Shown here: positions 7,700 to 13,896 of the stretch, piece by piece
How positions within the stretch are numbered: position 1 is the stretch's first letter
Layout of the letters: each line of letters begins with the position of its first letter
NCBI GenBank assembly: GCA_044448905.1
Contig: JBIOHJ010000068.1
Location: forward strand, 1-17,594
Direction: 5' to 3'
From: JBIOHJ01 sp044448905
GTDB lineage: Bacteria; Bacteroidota; Bacteroidia; AKYH767-A; OLB10
Length of the DNA stretch: 17,594 bases
The notes under the pieces: generated by a model
Seen by the model: the letters and a program-made list of their open reading frames with translations, nothing else
What the model was told of the DNA's origin: nothing
Databases searched by the model: none
Translations under genes and position numbers: made by a program

Positions 7700-8647
7700 A
7701 TGACTTTACGGGGAAGCCTCTCAGGTAGTTCACCTATTCAAAAGCTGCTTTTTATAGTTGGAATCATGCTTTTGTCGGGAATTTTTTTCCTGGTGCTCAG
7801 TTATTTTCTGGCAAATATGATGTATGGCATAAATATCATGTCGGATCCTGGGATAATGAATGATTTAGATAATCCGCTTGTAATGAAAAGCCTTAAGCTG
7901 ATGCAAATTCTTTCCGGTGGTTTCGGAATGTTTTTAATGCCAGCCCTTATTTGTGCTTTGTTATTTGACAGCAGCAGCAATTACCTGCAGGCGAAAACAT
8001 TTTTTTCATTCAAACTATTTCTTTTGATTTTACTGGTTGCATTTTCATCCGTTCCGCTTATCAACTGGATGGTGGAAATAAATAATCAATTAAAACTACC
8101 ATCATTTCTTTCATCAATTGAGCAATGGATGAAAGATTCCGAAGCAGAAGCAGCGCGGCTGACTGAAGCATTTCTCAAAATAAATTCAACCGGGGATCTA
8201 ATTGCCAATTTATTTATGATTGCATTGCTTCCGGCTTTGAGCGAAGAGTTTTTCTTCCGTGGAGTTATCCAGAAAATATTTTCGGAGATGACAAAAAATA
8301 TTCATGCAGGTGTAATCTTGGGCGCCATTTTATTCAGCGCAATTCACATGCAGTTTTATGGCTTCTTTCCGAGGATGATGCTTGGCATTTTTCTGGGATA
8401 CCTGTTGGTATGGAGTGGAAGCATCTGGCTTCCGGTAACAGCCCATTTTATTAATAATGCCTCCGCAGTTATTTTATCTTATTATGAACAGAAAGGATTG
8501 CTGAAAATTAATCCTGATGAAATCGGTACAAGCACTAATGAACAGTGGATGTTGATTACAACTATAATTATTACCGCGTTTTTAATTTTTCTTCTTTACA
8601 AAAACCGAAATAAAAAAGCAGAAGTTGAAACGGTTCTCCCATATTGA
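7700..8647 (+). CDS. CPBP family intramembrane metalloprotease (Abi/Rce1-like)
   Basis: A 315-residue multi-pass protein of the CPBP family, relatives of the Rce1 prenyl protease. Some members process peptides or confer bacteriocin self-immunity; most are uncharacterised. The metal and catalytic motifs are complete: Glu182-Glu183 and Arg187 in SEEFFFRG, His216 in AIHMQFYG, and His249 with Asn253 in TAHFINN. Predicted membrane helices lie at about 17-40, 66-90, 103-122, 167-181, 202-217, 225-248 and 284-300. An amphipathic, charged segment (about 125-165) separates the helices before the active site. I chose ATG 7700 over the in-frame TTG at 7670, which falls in repeat-like spacer DNA. The gene is divergent from dusB and followed 48 bases later by tRNA-Ser. 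No bacteriocin-like gene is nearby, so immunity is not indicated; housekeeping envelope proteolysis is more likely. Confidence 0.92.
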   Translation: MTLRGSLSGSSPIQKLLFIVGIMLLSGIFFLVLSYFLANMMYGINIMSDPGIMNDLDNPLVMKSLKLMQILSGGFGMFLMPALICALLFDSSSNYLQAKTFFSFKLFLLILLVAFSSVPLINWMVEINNQLKLPSFLSSIEQWMKDSEAEAARLTEAFLKINSTGDLIANLFMIALLPALSEEFFFRGVIQKIFSEMTKNIHAGVILGAILFSAIHMQFYGFFPRMMLGIFLGYLLVWSGSIWLPVTAHFINNASAVILSYYEQKGLLKINPDEIGTSTNEQWMLITTIIITAFLIFLLYKNRNKKAEVETVLPY

Positions 8648-8676
8648 ACCCGGTTCATCCATTTTTTATTACTTTG
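8644..8676 (+). promoter_or_regulatory. Candidate promoter for tRNA-Ser
   Basis: TTG at 8644-8646 and TTACTTTG at 8669-8676 are 22 bases apart. The second box has one mismatch to TAnnTTTG and is followed by CAACC. A near-identical stretch (TTACTTCGCAACC) lies before the dioxygenase-family gene. The tRNA begins 19 bases after the box. Confidence 0.4.
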
Positions 8677-8695
8677 CAACCTCTTTAAAAAATAC

Positions 8696-8782
8696 GGAGA
8701 GATGTCAGAGTGGCCGATCGAGCATGCTTGGAAAGCATGTGTACTGTAAAAGGTACCGTGGGTTCGAATCCCACTCTCTCCG
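8696..8782 (+). tRNA. tRNA-Ser (anticodon GGA)
   Basis: A full cloverleaf can be drawn. The acceptor stem is GGAGAGA (8696-8702) with TCTCTCC (8775-8781), and the discriminator is G8782. The anticodon arm is CATGC, loop TTGGAAA, GCATG, with anticodon GGA at 8730-8732, which reads UCC and UCU. A long class II variable arm with GTAC/GTAC pairing follows, as expected for serine. The T arm is GTGGG, TTCGAAT, CCCAC. The 3' CCA is not encoded (CGC follows), so it must be added after transcription. Confidence 0.97.
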
Positions 8783-8864
8783 CGCTTTTTCCAATTTGAA
8801 TAACGAACTAAAACTTCTTACTTCGCTGTTCAAATGTTCCTGATTCAAATTAATTCTTTCAATC

Positions 8865-9881
8865 TCAACTCACTTCCCCCCTCAACGACTGCGTAATCTT
8901 TTGTTTCAGCCGAGTTATTCCCAAATGCTGCGGTATCAAAAACATCAGTTTGGTCAGGGCTGCTTCGGTAGTCATGTCTAATCCGCTTATCACACCTGCC
9001 TCCTGCAAATGTTTGCTCGCTTCATATTTTCCCTGCTCCACGCTGCCTCCACCCCGTTGCGTAACATTTACAATGGTAATTCCTCGTTTAATGGCTTTAT
9101 CAATAGCATCAATAAACCATTTATCAGTAGGTGCATTTCCCGAACCAAATGTTTCCATAACTACAGCACGGATTCCCGCAGCATTCAACAAAGCTTCTAT
9201 CCATTCTTTATTCATACCGGGAAAAATTTTTAAAATTCCGGTATTGGTTTCAAGCTTCGTGTGAACTGCAAATTTTTTCTTCGAAGGTTTCGCAATAAGC
9301 TGCTCACTAAATTGAATGTGAACTCCCGCTTCGGCAAGTGGCGGATAATTCAACGACTGAAATGCTTCAAACTTCGATGCGTTATATTTACTCGCCCTGT
9401 TCCCGCGAAACAATAAATGGTCAAAATAAATAGTCACTTCGGGCACAGCAGGTTTCTTATTTATTTCGGCTGCGGCAATTTCAAGTGCGGTAATTAAATT
9501 TTCTTTCGCATCGGTGCGGATTTCCCCAACCGGCAATTGCGAACCGGTAAGCACAACCGGCTTTCCCAAATGCTCCAGCATAAAGCTCAATGCCGATGCC
9601 GTATATGCCATCGTATCCGTTCCGTGAAGAATCACAAACCCGTCATAATTTTCATATTGATTACCTATAACCTGCGCAAGCTGCACCCAATGCGATGGCT
9701 GCATATTGGACGAATCAATCAAAGGCGAAAAAGACTGAACCGTAATAGTATGATTTAATCTTTTTATTTCAGGAACATGCGAATAAATCTGTTGGAAGTT
9801 AAATGGCTTCAGCACCGCTGCTTTTTCATCATACACCATCCCTATGGTGCCGCCCGTATAAATGATGAGGATTTTTTTCAT
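8865..9881 (-). CDS. ansA: Type I (cytoplasmic) L-asparaginase
   Basis: Hydrolyses L-asparagine to aspartate and ammonia in the cytoplasm. From ATG 9881 the protein has 338 residues, the usual type I length. The nucleophile motif IIYTGGTIG carries Thr12. The second signature VILHGTDTMAYTASALSFML carries Thr88 and Asp89. Conserved TGSQLP and RTDAKENL stretches follow, then a C-terminal domain ending GLDMTTEAALTKLMFL. There is no signal peptide, which argues against the periplasmic type II enzyme. An in-frame ATG at 9923 would add 14 residues with no family counterpart, so I prefer 9881. A perfect inverted repeat abuts this start. The next gene upstream on the same strand ends about 70 bases away, so read-through is possible. 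Family certain; the ansA name follows from type I features. Confidence 0.94.
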   Translation of the reverse strand: MKKILIIYTGGTIGMVYDEKAAVLKPFNFQQIYSHVPEIKRLNHTITVQSFSPLIDSSNMQPSHWVQLAQVIGNQYENYDGFVILHGTDTMAYTASALSFMLEHLGKPVVLTGSQLPVGEIRTDAKENLITALEIAAAEINKKPAVPEVTIYFDHLLFRGNRASKYNASKFEAFQSLNYPPLAEAGVHIQFSEQLIAKPSKKKFAVHTKLETNTGILKIFPGMNKEWIEALLNAAGIRAVVMETFGSGNAPTDKWFIDAIDKAIKRGITIVNVTQRGGGSVEQGKYEASKHLQEAGVISGLDMTTEAALTKLMFLIPQHLGITRLKQKITQSLRGEVS

Positions 9882-9899
9882 TGTGCTAAAATAGCACAA
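9881..9899. promoter_or_regulatory. Inverted repeat and -7-like box abutting the asparaginase start
   Basis: TTGTGCTA (9881-9888) and TAGCACAA (9892-9899) are perfect 8-base arms around AAA. On the minus strand the centre reads TATTTTAG (9893-9886), one mismatch from TAnnTTTG, ending four bases before the ATG. Two readings are possible: an operator over a promoter with an extremely short leader, or a hairpin that hides the start codon. Confidence 0.45.
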
Positions 9900-9954
9900 G
9901 TTCAATTTATCCACCGAAGCCATTTTTAAGCACAGTGGAAATTAAAAGTTGAAC

Positions 9955-11526
9955 TTAATATTTCACCACTTTCCTCACTTCTTCTTTCCCATCCACACTC
10001 ACCTTCACAAAATAAATCCCCTGCGGCAAATCTTTTATATCAATTTTCATTTCCTGTTTGCCTGCATTCTGTAGTCCCCCTTTAGGGGTCAGGGGTTTTA
10101 CAACCTGCCCATAAATATTAAAAAACGAAACATTGGTTTCTTTTGGAGATATTAAGTTATATTGAATGGTGATAAAATCGGTAGCTGGGTTGGGGAAAAA
10201 CATAAAAAAAGAATTGTTTGCAGTTTCATCCATACCAACACCCTGACAAGCATCGCTTAAACCACTTAAGGTATTTGCAATTAGTTGTGTAGTGGTATCC
10301 ACAAGATTAATAATGGGTAATGAAATCGTAATCGGTTGTAGAGAAAGTGTTAAATTAGAGCTGGTGATATTGTATATAGAATCATTGCAAGTTCCTGTAC
10401 CGGCACCTGTTATTTTAAGTAATTGCAAAACCGATCCTCCTGTTGCAGTACGAGAACCACACATAGTGAAGCCTCCACCTGTCGTTGAAATAATTTTAGT
10501 TGCGTAATCGGTAATTCCATTGCTAATTTTTTTTGACCATAAAACATTTCCTGTATTATCAGTCGAAAGAACCACGGTTTTAAAGGGGCTCTCTCTTTGC
10601 CCGGCAACAGTAATAGTGCCGTTTGCGTATTCAATGCCATTGCCTTGTAAATAAAAGTTGCCGGATCCGGCATATTGCTTTGACCAAACAATACTGCCAG
10701 AAGTATCCATTTCCGCAATAAGCATATTATTAATACTGTTTGGTAAATTAACATAGCGCCCTGTCATCAGGTAATTCCCATTCGGTTTTTCTTTCAAATC
10801 AAAGCAATTATATAATTCAAAATTGCTAGAAAAATATTTATTCCAAATAAAGTTGAAATTTGAATCTGTTTTAATTAAAAGTATATTCTGACCTGTCCCT
10901 GTAAATGGTAAATAACTAGACATTAGAAAATCACCATTTGAAGTCCTTAACAATGTAATAGGAGAAATCGTATTTCCTGGTGAATCGAAAGCAATTTGTT
11001 GTAAAATATTTCCATTACTATCAAGCTTCACTAAATATTCTCCAGTAGTTGCTAAGGTTTCGCCCAACACATATAAATTTCCTAAAGCATCTTTTTCAAT
11101 TGAATTTGCGGAACGTGCACCGTTGGTCAATACTCTATGCCACAACTCATTTCCATTCAAATCAAATTTTATTATTTGTGCATATCCTTGAAATGATGGA
11201 GACGTGCCGCCAGATATAGTCACAGCTAACCCTCCATCATTTGTGACTATTAAATCAGAAAAAAGAACATTATTGCCAATAAAACCTCTGGTCTTTATCC
11301 AAGCTGTATTTCCATTCATATCCGTTTTTATAATAATGCCGTCATAATCTGATGTTATATTGTCAGTAATATTTCCACAGGTTGCATATCCTCCATCCGG
11401 AGTTTGAACAATAGAAAACAAATTACCATCTGAACTATTTTGCGCAAAACATTTGTGAAAAGTAGTTTGCGATTTTGCCTGAACACAAATTGAAAGTGTA
11501 ATGACAATAAGTAAATATTTTTTCAT
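9955..11526 (-). CDS. Secreted seven-repeat beta-propeller protein with T9SS type A sorting tail
   Basis: A 523-residue protein exported by Sec and then, via its tail, by the type IX system to the surface or medium. Residues 1-20 are a signal peptide ending AKSQ. Seven repeats of about 45-50 residues fill about 38-375. Each has a 'pDGGy(a)vtG' strand, then 'D.iliKtDsnGnivWsk' (for example TDMNGNTAWIKTRG, FDLNGNELWHRVLT, TDNTGNVLWSKKIS). Seven units predict a seven-bladed propeller. A linker follows, then the T9SS domain at about 440-523 with FFPNPATDF, a FFNIYGQVV core and a DLPQGIYFVKV end. The tail contains an in-frame insertion, PLTPKGGL (about 478-485), encoded by palindromic DNA. There is no catalytic domain; a binding or scaffold role is inference. 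A candidate -7 box lies 42 bases upstream. Confidence 0.9.
   Translation of the reverse strand: MKKYLLIVITLSICVQAKSQTTFHKCFAQNSSDGNLFSIVQTPDGGYATCGNITDNITSDYDGIIIKTDMNGNTAWIKTRGFIGNNVLFSDLIVTNDGGLAVTISGGTSPSFQGYAQIIKFDLNGNELWHRVLTNGARSANSIEKDALGNLYVLGETLATTGEYLVKLDSNGNILQQIAFDSPGNTISPITLLRTSNGDFLMSSYLPFTGTGQNILLIKTDSNFNFIWNKYFSSNFELYNCFDLKEKPNGNYLMTGRYVNLPNSINNMLIAEMDTSGSIVWSKQYAGSGNFYLQGNGIEYANGTITVAGQRESPFKTVVLSTDNTGNVLWSKKISNGITDYATKIISTTGGGFTMCGSRTATGGSVLQLLKITGAGTGTCNDSIYNITSSNLTLSLQPITISLPIINLVDTTTQLIANTLSGLSDACQGVGMDETANNSFFMFFPNPATDFITIQYNLISPKETNVSFFNIYGQVVKPLTPKGGLQNAGKQEMKIDIKDLPQGIYFVKVSVDGKEEVRKVVKY
10077..10095. repeat. In-frame palindromic insertion inside the T9SS tail
   Basis: CCCCT (10077-10081), TT, AGGGG (10084-10088) is a perfect 5-base-arm hairpin. 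It is followed by TC and a second AGGGG (10091-10095). On the coding strand it encodes PLTPKGGL between the 'GQVV' strand and the next strand of the sorting domain. Compared with the other T9SS tail in this window it is extra sequence. It looks like a small inserted repeat rather than ancestral coding DNA. Confidence 0.55.
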
Positions 11527-11804
11527 TCTTTAATTTTTATTTAAATTTAGTGCATAGCGAATGGCATCAAAAATACAACTCTTTCCCTCCATAAAAACCA
11601 CCTCCTTTTCAAGAGCCGGTTTCCTTTTCCTGATTCCCCTCTGTGTGTTTGCCTTGTGTGCAAGAGAGAGGGGTTAGTGCCTGTCCCGATTTCTCGGGAG
11701 GTGTGTCCTTAAATCTTCTGCATCTTTCGCAACCATTAAAATTCCTTCATTTTTCGAATATTTTAAATAAAATGCCAAAAAGCGTGCAAATTCTATGTTT
11801 TTTG
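11527..11804. other. Non-coding spacer with promoter-like and hairpin elements
   Basis: The part of the roughly 500-base gene-free stretch that is outside the minisatellite. Near the left end is the likely promoter of the propeller gene. A perfect hairpin, TCCCGA TTTC TCGGGA, sits at 11684-11699; it lacks a T-run, so it is probably a dispersed palindrome rather than a terminator. The segment 11593-11683 is purine/pyrimidine biased, with GAGAGAGG and CCCCTCT-like matches, but I see no gene. Short open frames on both strands have no recognisable features. Confidence 0.5.
11568..11575 (-). promoter_or_regulatory. Candidate -7 element for the propeller/T9SS gene
   Basis: TATTTTTG on the minus strand is an exact TAnnTTTG match ending 41 bases before the ATG at 11526. 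No good TTTG lies about 20 bases upstream. A weaker TAAATTTA lies closer to the gene. Confidence 0.35.
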
Positions 11805-12035
11805 CCATTTCTGCCTAACCTTTTATCGTATCTCCCTAACCTTTTGTCTCATCTCCCGAACCATTTGTCTCATTTCCCGAACCTTTCGTCTCATCTCCCG
11901 AACCTTTTATCTCATTTCTCGAACCTTTTGTCTCATTTCCCGAACCTTTTGTCTCATTTCCCGAACCTATCGCTTCATTTCCCAAGCCTTTCATCTCATC
12001 TCCCGAACCTTTTTCCTTATCTCCCAGCTTCATTA
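11805..12035. repeat. 21-bp minisatellite, 11 tandem units
   Basis: Eleven contiguous units of exactly 21 bases with consensus TCTCATTTCCCGAACCTTTTG on the plus strand, read in two parts: TCTCATTTCC and CGAACCTTTTG. Units at 11847, 11868, 11889, 11910, 11931, 11952 and 11994 are the best; the units at 11805, 11826, 11973 and 12015 are diverged. The last unit includes the tatD stop codon. On the minus strand the array is open and would encode heptads of GSGNETK; on the plus strand it is also open (SHFPNLL). Base changes between units do not favour silent positions in the GSGNETK frame, so I read it as non-coding. Confidence 0.9.
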
Positions 12036-12809
12036 ATCCACCTGCAAACCAAACACCCGTTCCGCATTTTCCGAAGTAACTCTGGCCACTTCCTTCTCCT
12101 CAATATTTTTAATCTCCGCAATCTTCTTCACAACCTGTAAAATAAAAGCCGGTTCATTCCGCTTTCCTCGAAAAGGCGCAGGTGCCAGGTACGGAGCATC
12201 CGTTTCCACCACCAAATGTTTCAAATCAATTTTCTCCACCACCTTATCCAACCCCGAATTCTTATACGTTACCACCCCGCCTATGCCCAAATAAAAACCC
12301 ATTCTAATAATTTCACTCGCCTGCTCCACCGTTCCCGAAAAACAATGAAATATTCCTGATGAATTTAAATGCGTATTTTTTTTAAGAATAGTAATAATTT
12401 CATTTGTTGCTTCACGCGAATGAATCACAACAGGTAATTTTTTTGCTGAAGCCCAGCTGCATTGCGTTATAAAAGCCTCTTCCTGTTCTTTCACAAAAGT
12501 TTTATCCCAATACAAATCAATTCCTATTTCGCCCACTGCATAAAATTTTCCTTTCGCAAATTCGTTTTCAACTTTCGTTAACTCTTCTTTATAATTTTCT
12601 TTTACCGAACACGGATGCAAACCCATCATCGGGAAACAGTTTTCAGGAAACTCATCACACACTTTATACATTCCTTCAAACGAAGTGCTGTCAATATTAG
12701 GAACGAAAAATTTCTTTACCCCTTTATTAATGGCATCCGTAATCAGATTATTTCTGTCCGGATTAAATTCCTCCGCGTAAAGATGAGTGTGCGTATCTGT
12801 AATATTCAC
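12033..12809 (-). CDS. tatD: TatD family metal-dependent hydrolase
   Basis: A cytoplasmic TIM-barrel metal hydrolase. Family members act as 3'-5' exonucleases on DNA or RNA, or as D-aminoacyl-tRNA deacylases; which applies here cannot be told. The 258-residue length is typical. The metal ligands are all present: His7 and His9 in DTHTHL, Glu94 in GEIGID, His130 in VIHSREA, His155 in FHCFSG, and Asp204 in ETDAPYLAP. The start is GTG at 12809; no ATG lies at a suitable place. Upstream, TTTG and TAATTTAG separated by 21 bases make a plausible promoter that would place transcription start almost at the GTG. The gene is divergent from the family 9 glycosyltransferase, and the regulatory region between them carries a 7-bp repeat array. 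Its stop codon overlaps the 21-bp minisatellite. Confidence 0.94.
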   Translation of the reverse strand: MNITDTHTHLYAEEFNPDRNNLITDAINKGVKKFFVPNIDSTSFEGMYKVCDEFPENCFPMMGLHPCSVKENYKEELTKVENEFAKGKFYAVGEIGIDLYWDKTFVKEQEEAFITQCSWASAKKLPVVIHSREATNEIITILKKNTHLNSSGIFHCFSGTVEQASEIIRMGFYLGIGGVVTYKNSGLDKVVEKIDLKHLVVETDAPYLAPAPFRGKRNEPAFILQVVKKIAEIKNIEEKEVARVTSENAERVFGLQVD

Positions 12810-12813
12810 GGCA

Positions 12814-12846
12814 CTAAATTACTTATTGAAGTATTGCTTTTACAAA
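12814..12846 (-). promoter_or_regulatory. Candidate promoter for tatD, possibly leaderless
   Basis: On the minus strand TTTG (12846-12843), 21 bases, then TAATTTAG (12821-12814), one mismatch from TAnnTTTG. The box ends four bases before the GTG start, so the transcript would have almost no leader. Confidence 0.45.
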
Positions 12847-12865
12847 TTTCAAGGGGTTTTTTGAA

Positions 12866-12898
12866 ATACTTGATACTTGATACTTGATACTTGATACT
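12866..12898. repeat. 7-bp tandem repeat (TGATACT x4 plus partial) in the glycosyltransferase promoter
   Basis: Four exact copies of TGATACT at 12871-12898, preceded by a partial unit ATACT (12866-12870). Each junction creates a TTG. The last copy supplies TA and part of the -7 box of the downstream gene. Gain or loss of a unit would change spacing and the number of TTG elements upstream. Confidence 0.92.
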
Positions 12899-12902
12899 TT
12901 TG
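12870..12902 (+). promoter_or_regulatory. Promoter of the glycosyltransferase embedded in tandem repeats
   Basis: TACTTTTG (12895-12902) matches TAnnTTTG exactly and ends six bases before the ATG at 12909. TTG at 12870-12872 is 22 bases upstream. Alternative TTGs occur every 7 bases because of the TGATACT repeat. Confidence 0.5.
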
Positions 12903-12908
12903 CCTGCT

Positions 12909-13883
12909 ATGCCAAAGTTTTTAATCATCCGTTTCAGCTCCATTGGAGATATTGTGCTCACCACTCCCGTAATCCGCTGCCTGAAAAAACAGGTAAAGGA
13001 TGCCGAAGTTCATTTCCTTACCAAAAAATCTTTTGCCGAAATCATTGAACACAATCCATATATTGATAAGAAAATATATTTTGACAACAATCTTTCTCAA
13101 ACAATTCAAACCCTCAAACTTTCAAACTATGATTACATCATTGACCTCCATCACAACCTGCGCACTTTTTTAATTAAGCTCCGACTGATGAAAAAATCTT
13201 TTTCATTCAACAAACTAAATTTCGAAAAATGGCTGATGGTAAATTTCAAAATAAACCGTCTTCCAAACAGCCACATCGTTGACCGCTACCTGGAAACGGT
13301 TAAAAGTTTCGGAGTGATAAATGATGGCGAAGGATTGGATTATTTTTTACCGTGTGATATAAACCCGAATTTCGATTTACCCGAAAAATATATTGCCTTT
13401 GTGATTGGTGCAAAACACTACACCAAAAAATTGCCGGTAGAAAAAATAATTTCCATCATCAGGAAAATAAATCAGCCTGTCGTCTTGGTTGGCGGGAGAG
13501 AGGATACAAAGTCTGGTGAGCAGATAAAATCCGAAATCCGAAATCCGAAATCCGAAATTATTAACTCTTGTGGTCAATGTTCCATAACCCAATCGGCATC
13601 AATAATAAAAAACGCTTCCGCTGTAATTACACACGACACCGGCATGATGCACATTGCCGCTGCATTTAAAAAGAAAATTATTTCAATCTGGGGAAATACC
13701 ATTCCTGAATTCGGAATGCAACCTTATTATGGTAATGAAATTCCAAATTTGAAATTTGAAATTCGAAATTTAAAATGTCGTCCCTGCACAAAAATTGGTT
13801 TTGATAAATGTCCCAAAGGTCATTTTAAATGCATGATGGAAATTAATGAGCTTGAAATCGCAAAAGCAGCCAGCGAAATCTGA
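12909..13883 (+). CDS. Glycosyltransferase family 9 (ADP-heptose:LPS heptosyltransferase-like)
   Basis: Transfers a sugar, probably heptose from an ADP-sugar, to the lipopolysaccharide core on the cytoplasmic face of the inner membrane. The 324-residue protein has two Rossmann domains. The N-terminal one opens with FLIIRFSSIGDIVLTTPVIR; Asp14 is the family's conserved acidic residue. The C-terminal one contains VVLVGGRED and the sugar-nucleotide motif THDTGMMHIAAA (241-252). A late cysteine cluster has Cys290, Cys293, Cys301 and Cys308. ATG 12909 is preferred to TTG 12891, which lies in promoter repeat. Two 7-bp arrays sit in frame: ATCCGAA x4 (residues about 207-216, KSEIRNPKSE) and degenerate AAATTTG x4 (about 279-288). 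Residues 65-72 come from a looser TCAAAC-containing 8-bp repeat (about 13104-13127). The exact acceptor sugar is unknown. Confidence 0.9.
   Translation: MPKFLIIRFSSIGDIVLTTPVIRCLKKQVKDAEVHFLTKKSFAEIIEHNPYIDKKIYFDNNLSQTIQTLKLSNYDYIIDLHHNLRTFLIKLRLMKKSFSFNKLNFEKWLMVNFKINRLPNSHIVDRYLETVKSFGVINDGEGLDYFLPCDINPNFDLPEKYIAFVIGAKHYTKKLPVEKIISIIRKINQPVVLVGGREDTKSGEQIKSEIRNPKSEIINSCGQCSITQSASIIKNASAVITHDTGMMHIAAAFKKKIISIWGNTIPEFGMQPYYGNEIPNLKFEIRNLKCRPCTKIGFDKCPKGHFKCMMEINELEIAKAASEI
13529..13556. repeat. In-frame 7-bp repeat ATCCGAA x4 inside the glycosyltransferase
   Basis: Four exact contiguous copies of ATCCGAA. Because 7 is not divisible by 3, the array reads through all three phases and encodes the period KSEIRNP. 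It lies in the loop between GGRED and the Cys-Gly-Gln strand of the C-terminal domain. Gain or loss of one copy would shift the frame before the catalytic HDTG motif. Confidence 0.93.
13745..13772. repeat. Second in-frame 7-bp array in the glycosyltransferase (ATTTGAA-like x4)
   Basis: Units AAATTTG, AAATTTG, AAATTCG and AAATTTA. Rotated, they read ATTTGAA, ATTTGAA, ATTCGAA and ATTTAAA, the same ATYYGAA family as the array at 13529. They encode NLKFEIRNL just before the CRPC cysteine pair. Confidence 0.8.
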
Positions 13884-13896
13884 AAGGTAATCCCCG

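Noticed and set aside
7700..8647. CPBP protease as a bacteriocin-immunity or phage-defence gene
   Set aside because: There is no bacteriocin precursor, transporter, toxin or defence gene nearby; the neighbours are dusB and a tRNA.
8696..8782. tRNA-Ser as an integration site for a mobile element
   Set aside because: No integrase gene, no repeat of the tRNA 3' end, and only housekeeping genes follow within this window.
11561..11677. A 38-codon plus-strand frame with a hydrophobic, signal-like stretch (FLFLIPLCVFALCA)
   Set aside because: It lies antisense to the likely promoter of the propeller gene, has no ribosome binding site or family resemblance, and ends in low-complexity purine-rich DNA.
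11684..11699. TCCCGA-TTTC-TCGGGA hairpin as an intrinsic terminator
   Set aside because: No T-run follows on either strand, and no gene ends beside it. It is better explained as a dispersed palindrome.
11643..12140. A 165-codon plus-strand open frame rich in Leu, Pro, His and Asn
   Set aside because: It is created by the 21-bp minisatellite, whose unit length keeps frames open, and it runs into the antisense of tatD. It has no plausible start region or domain.
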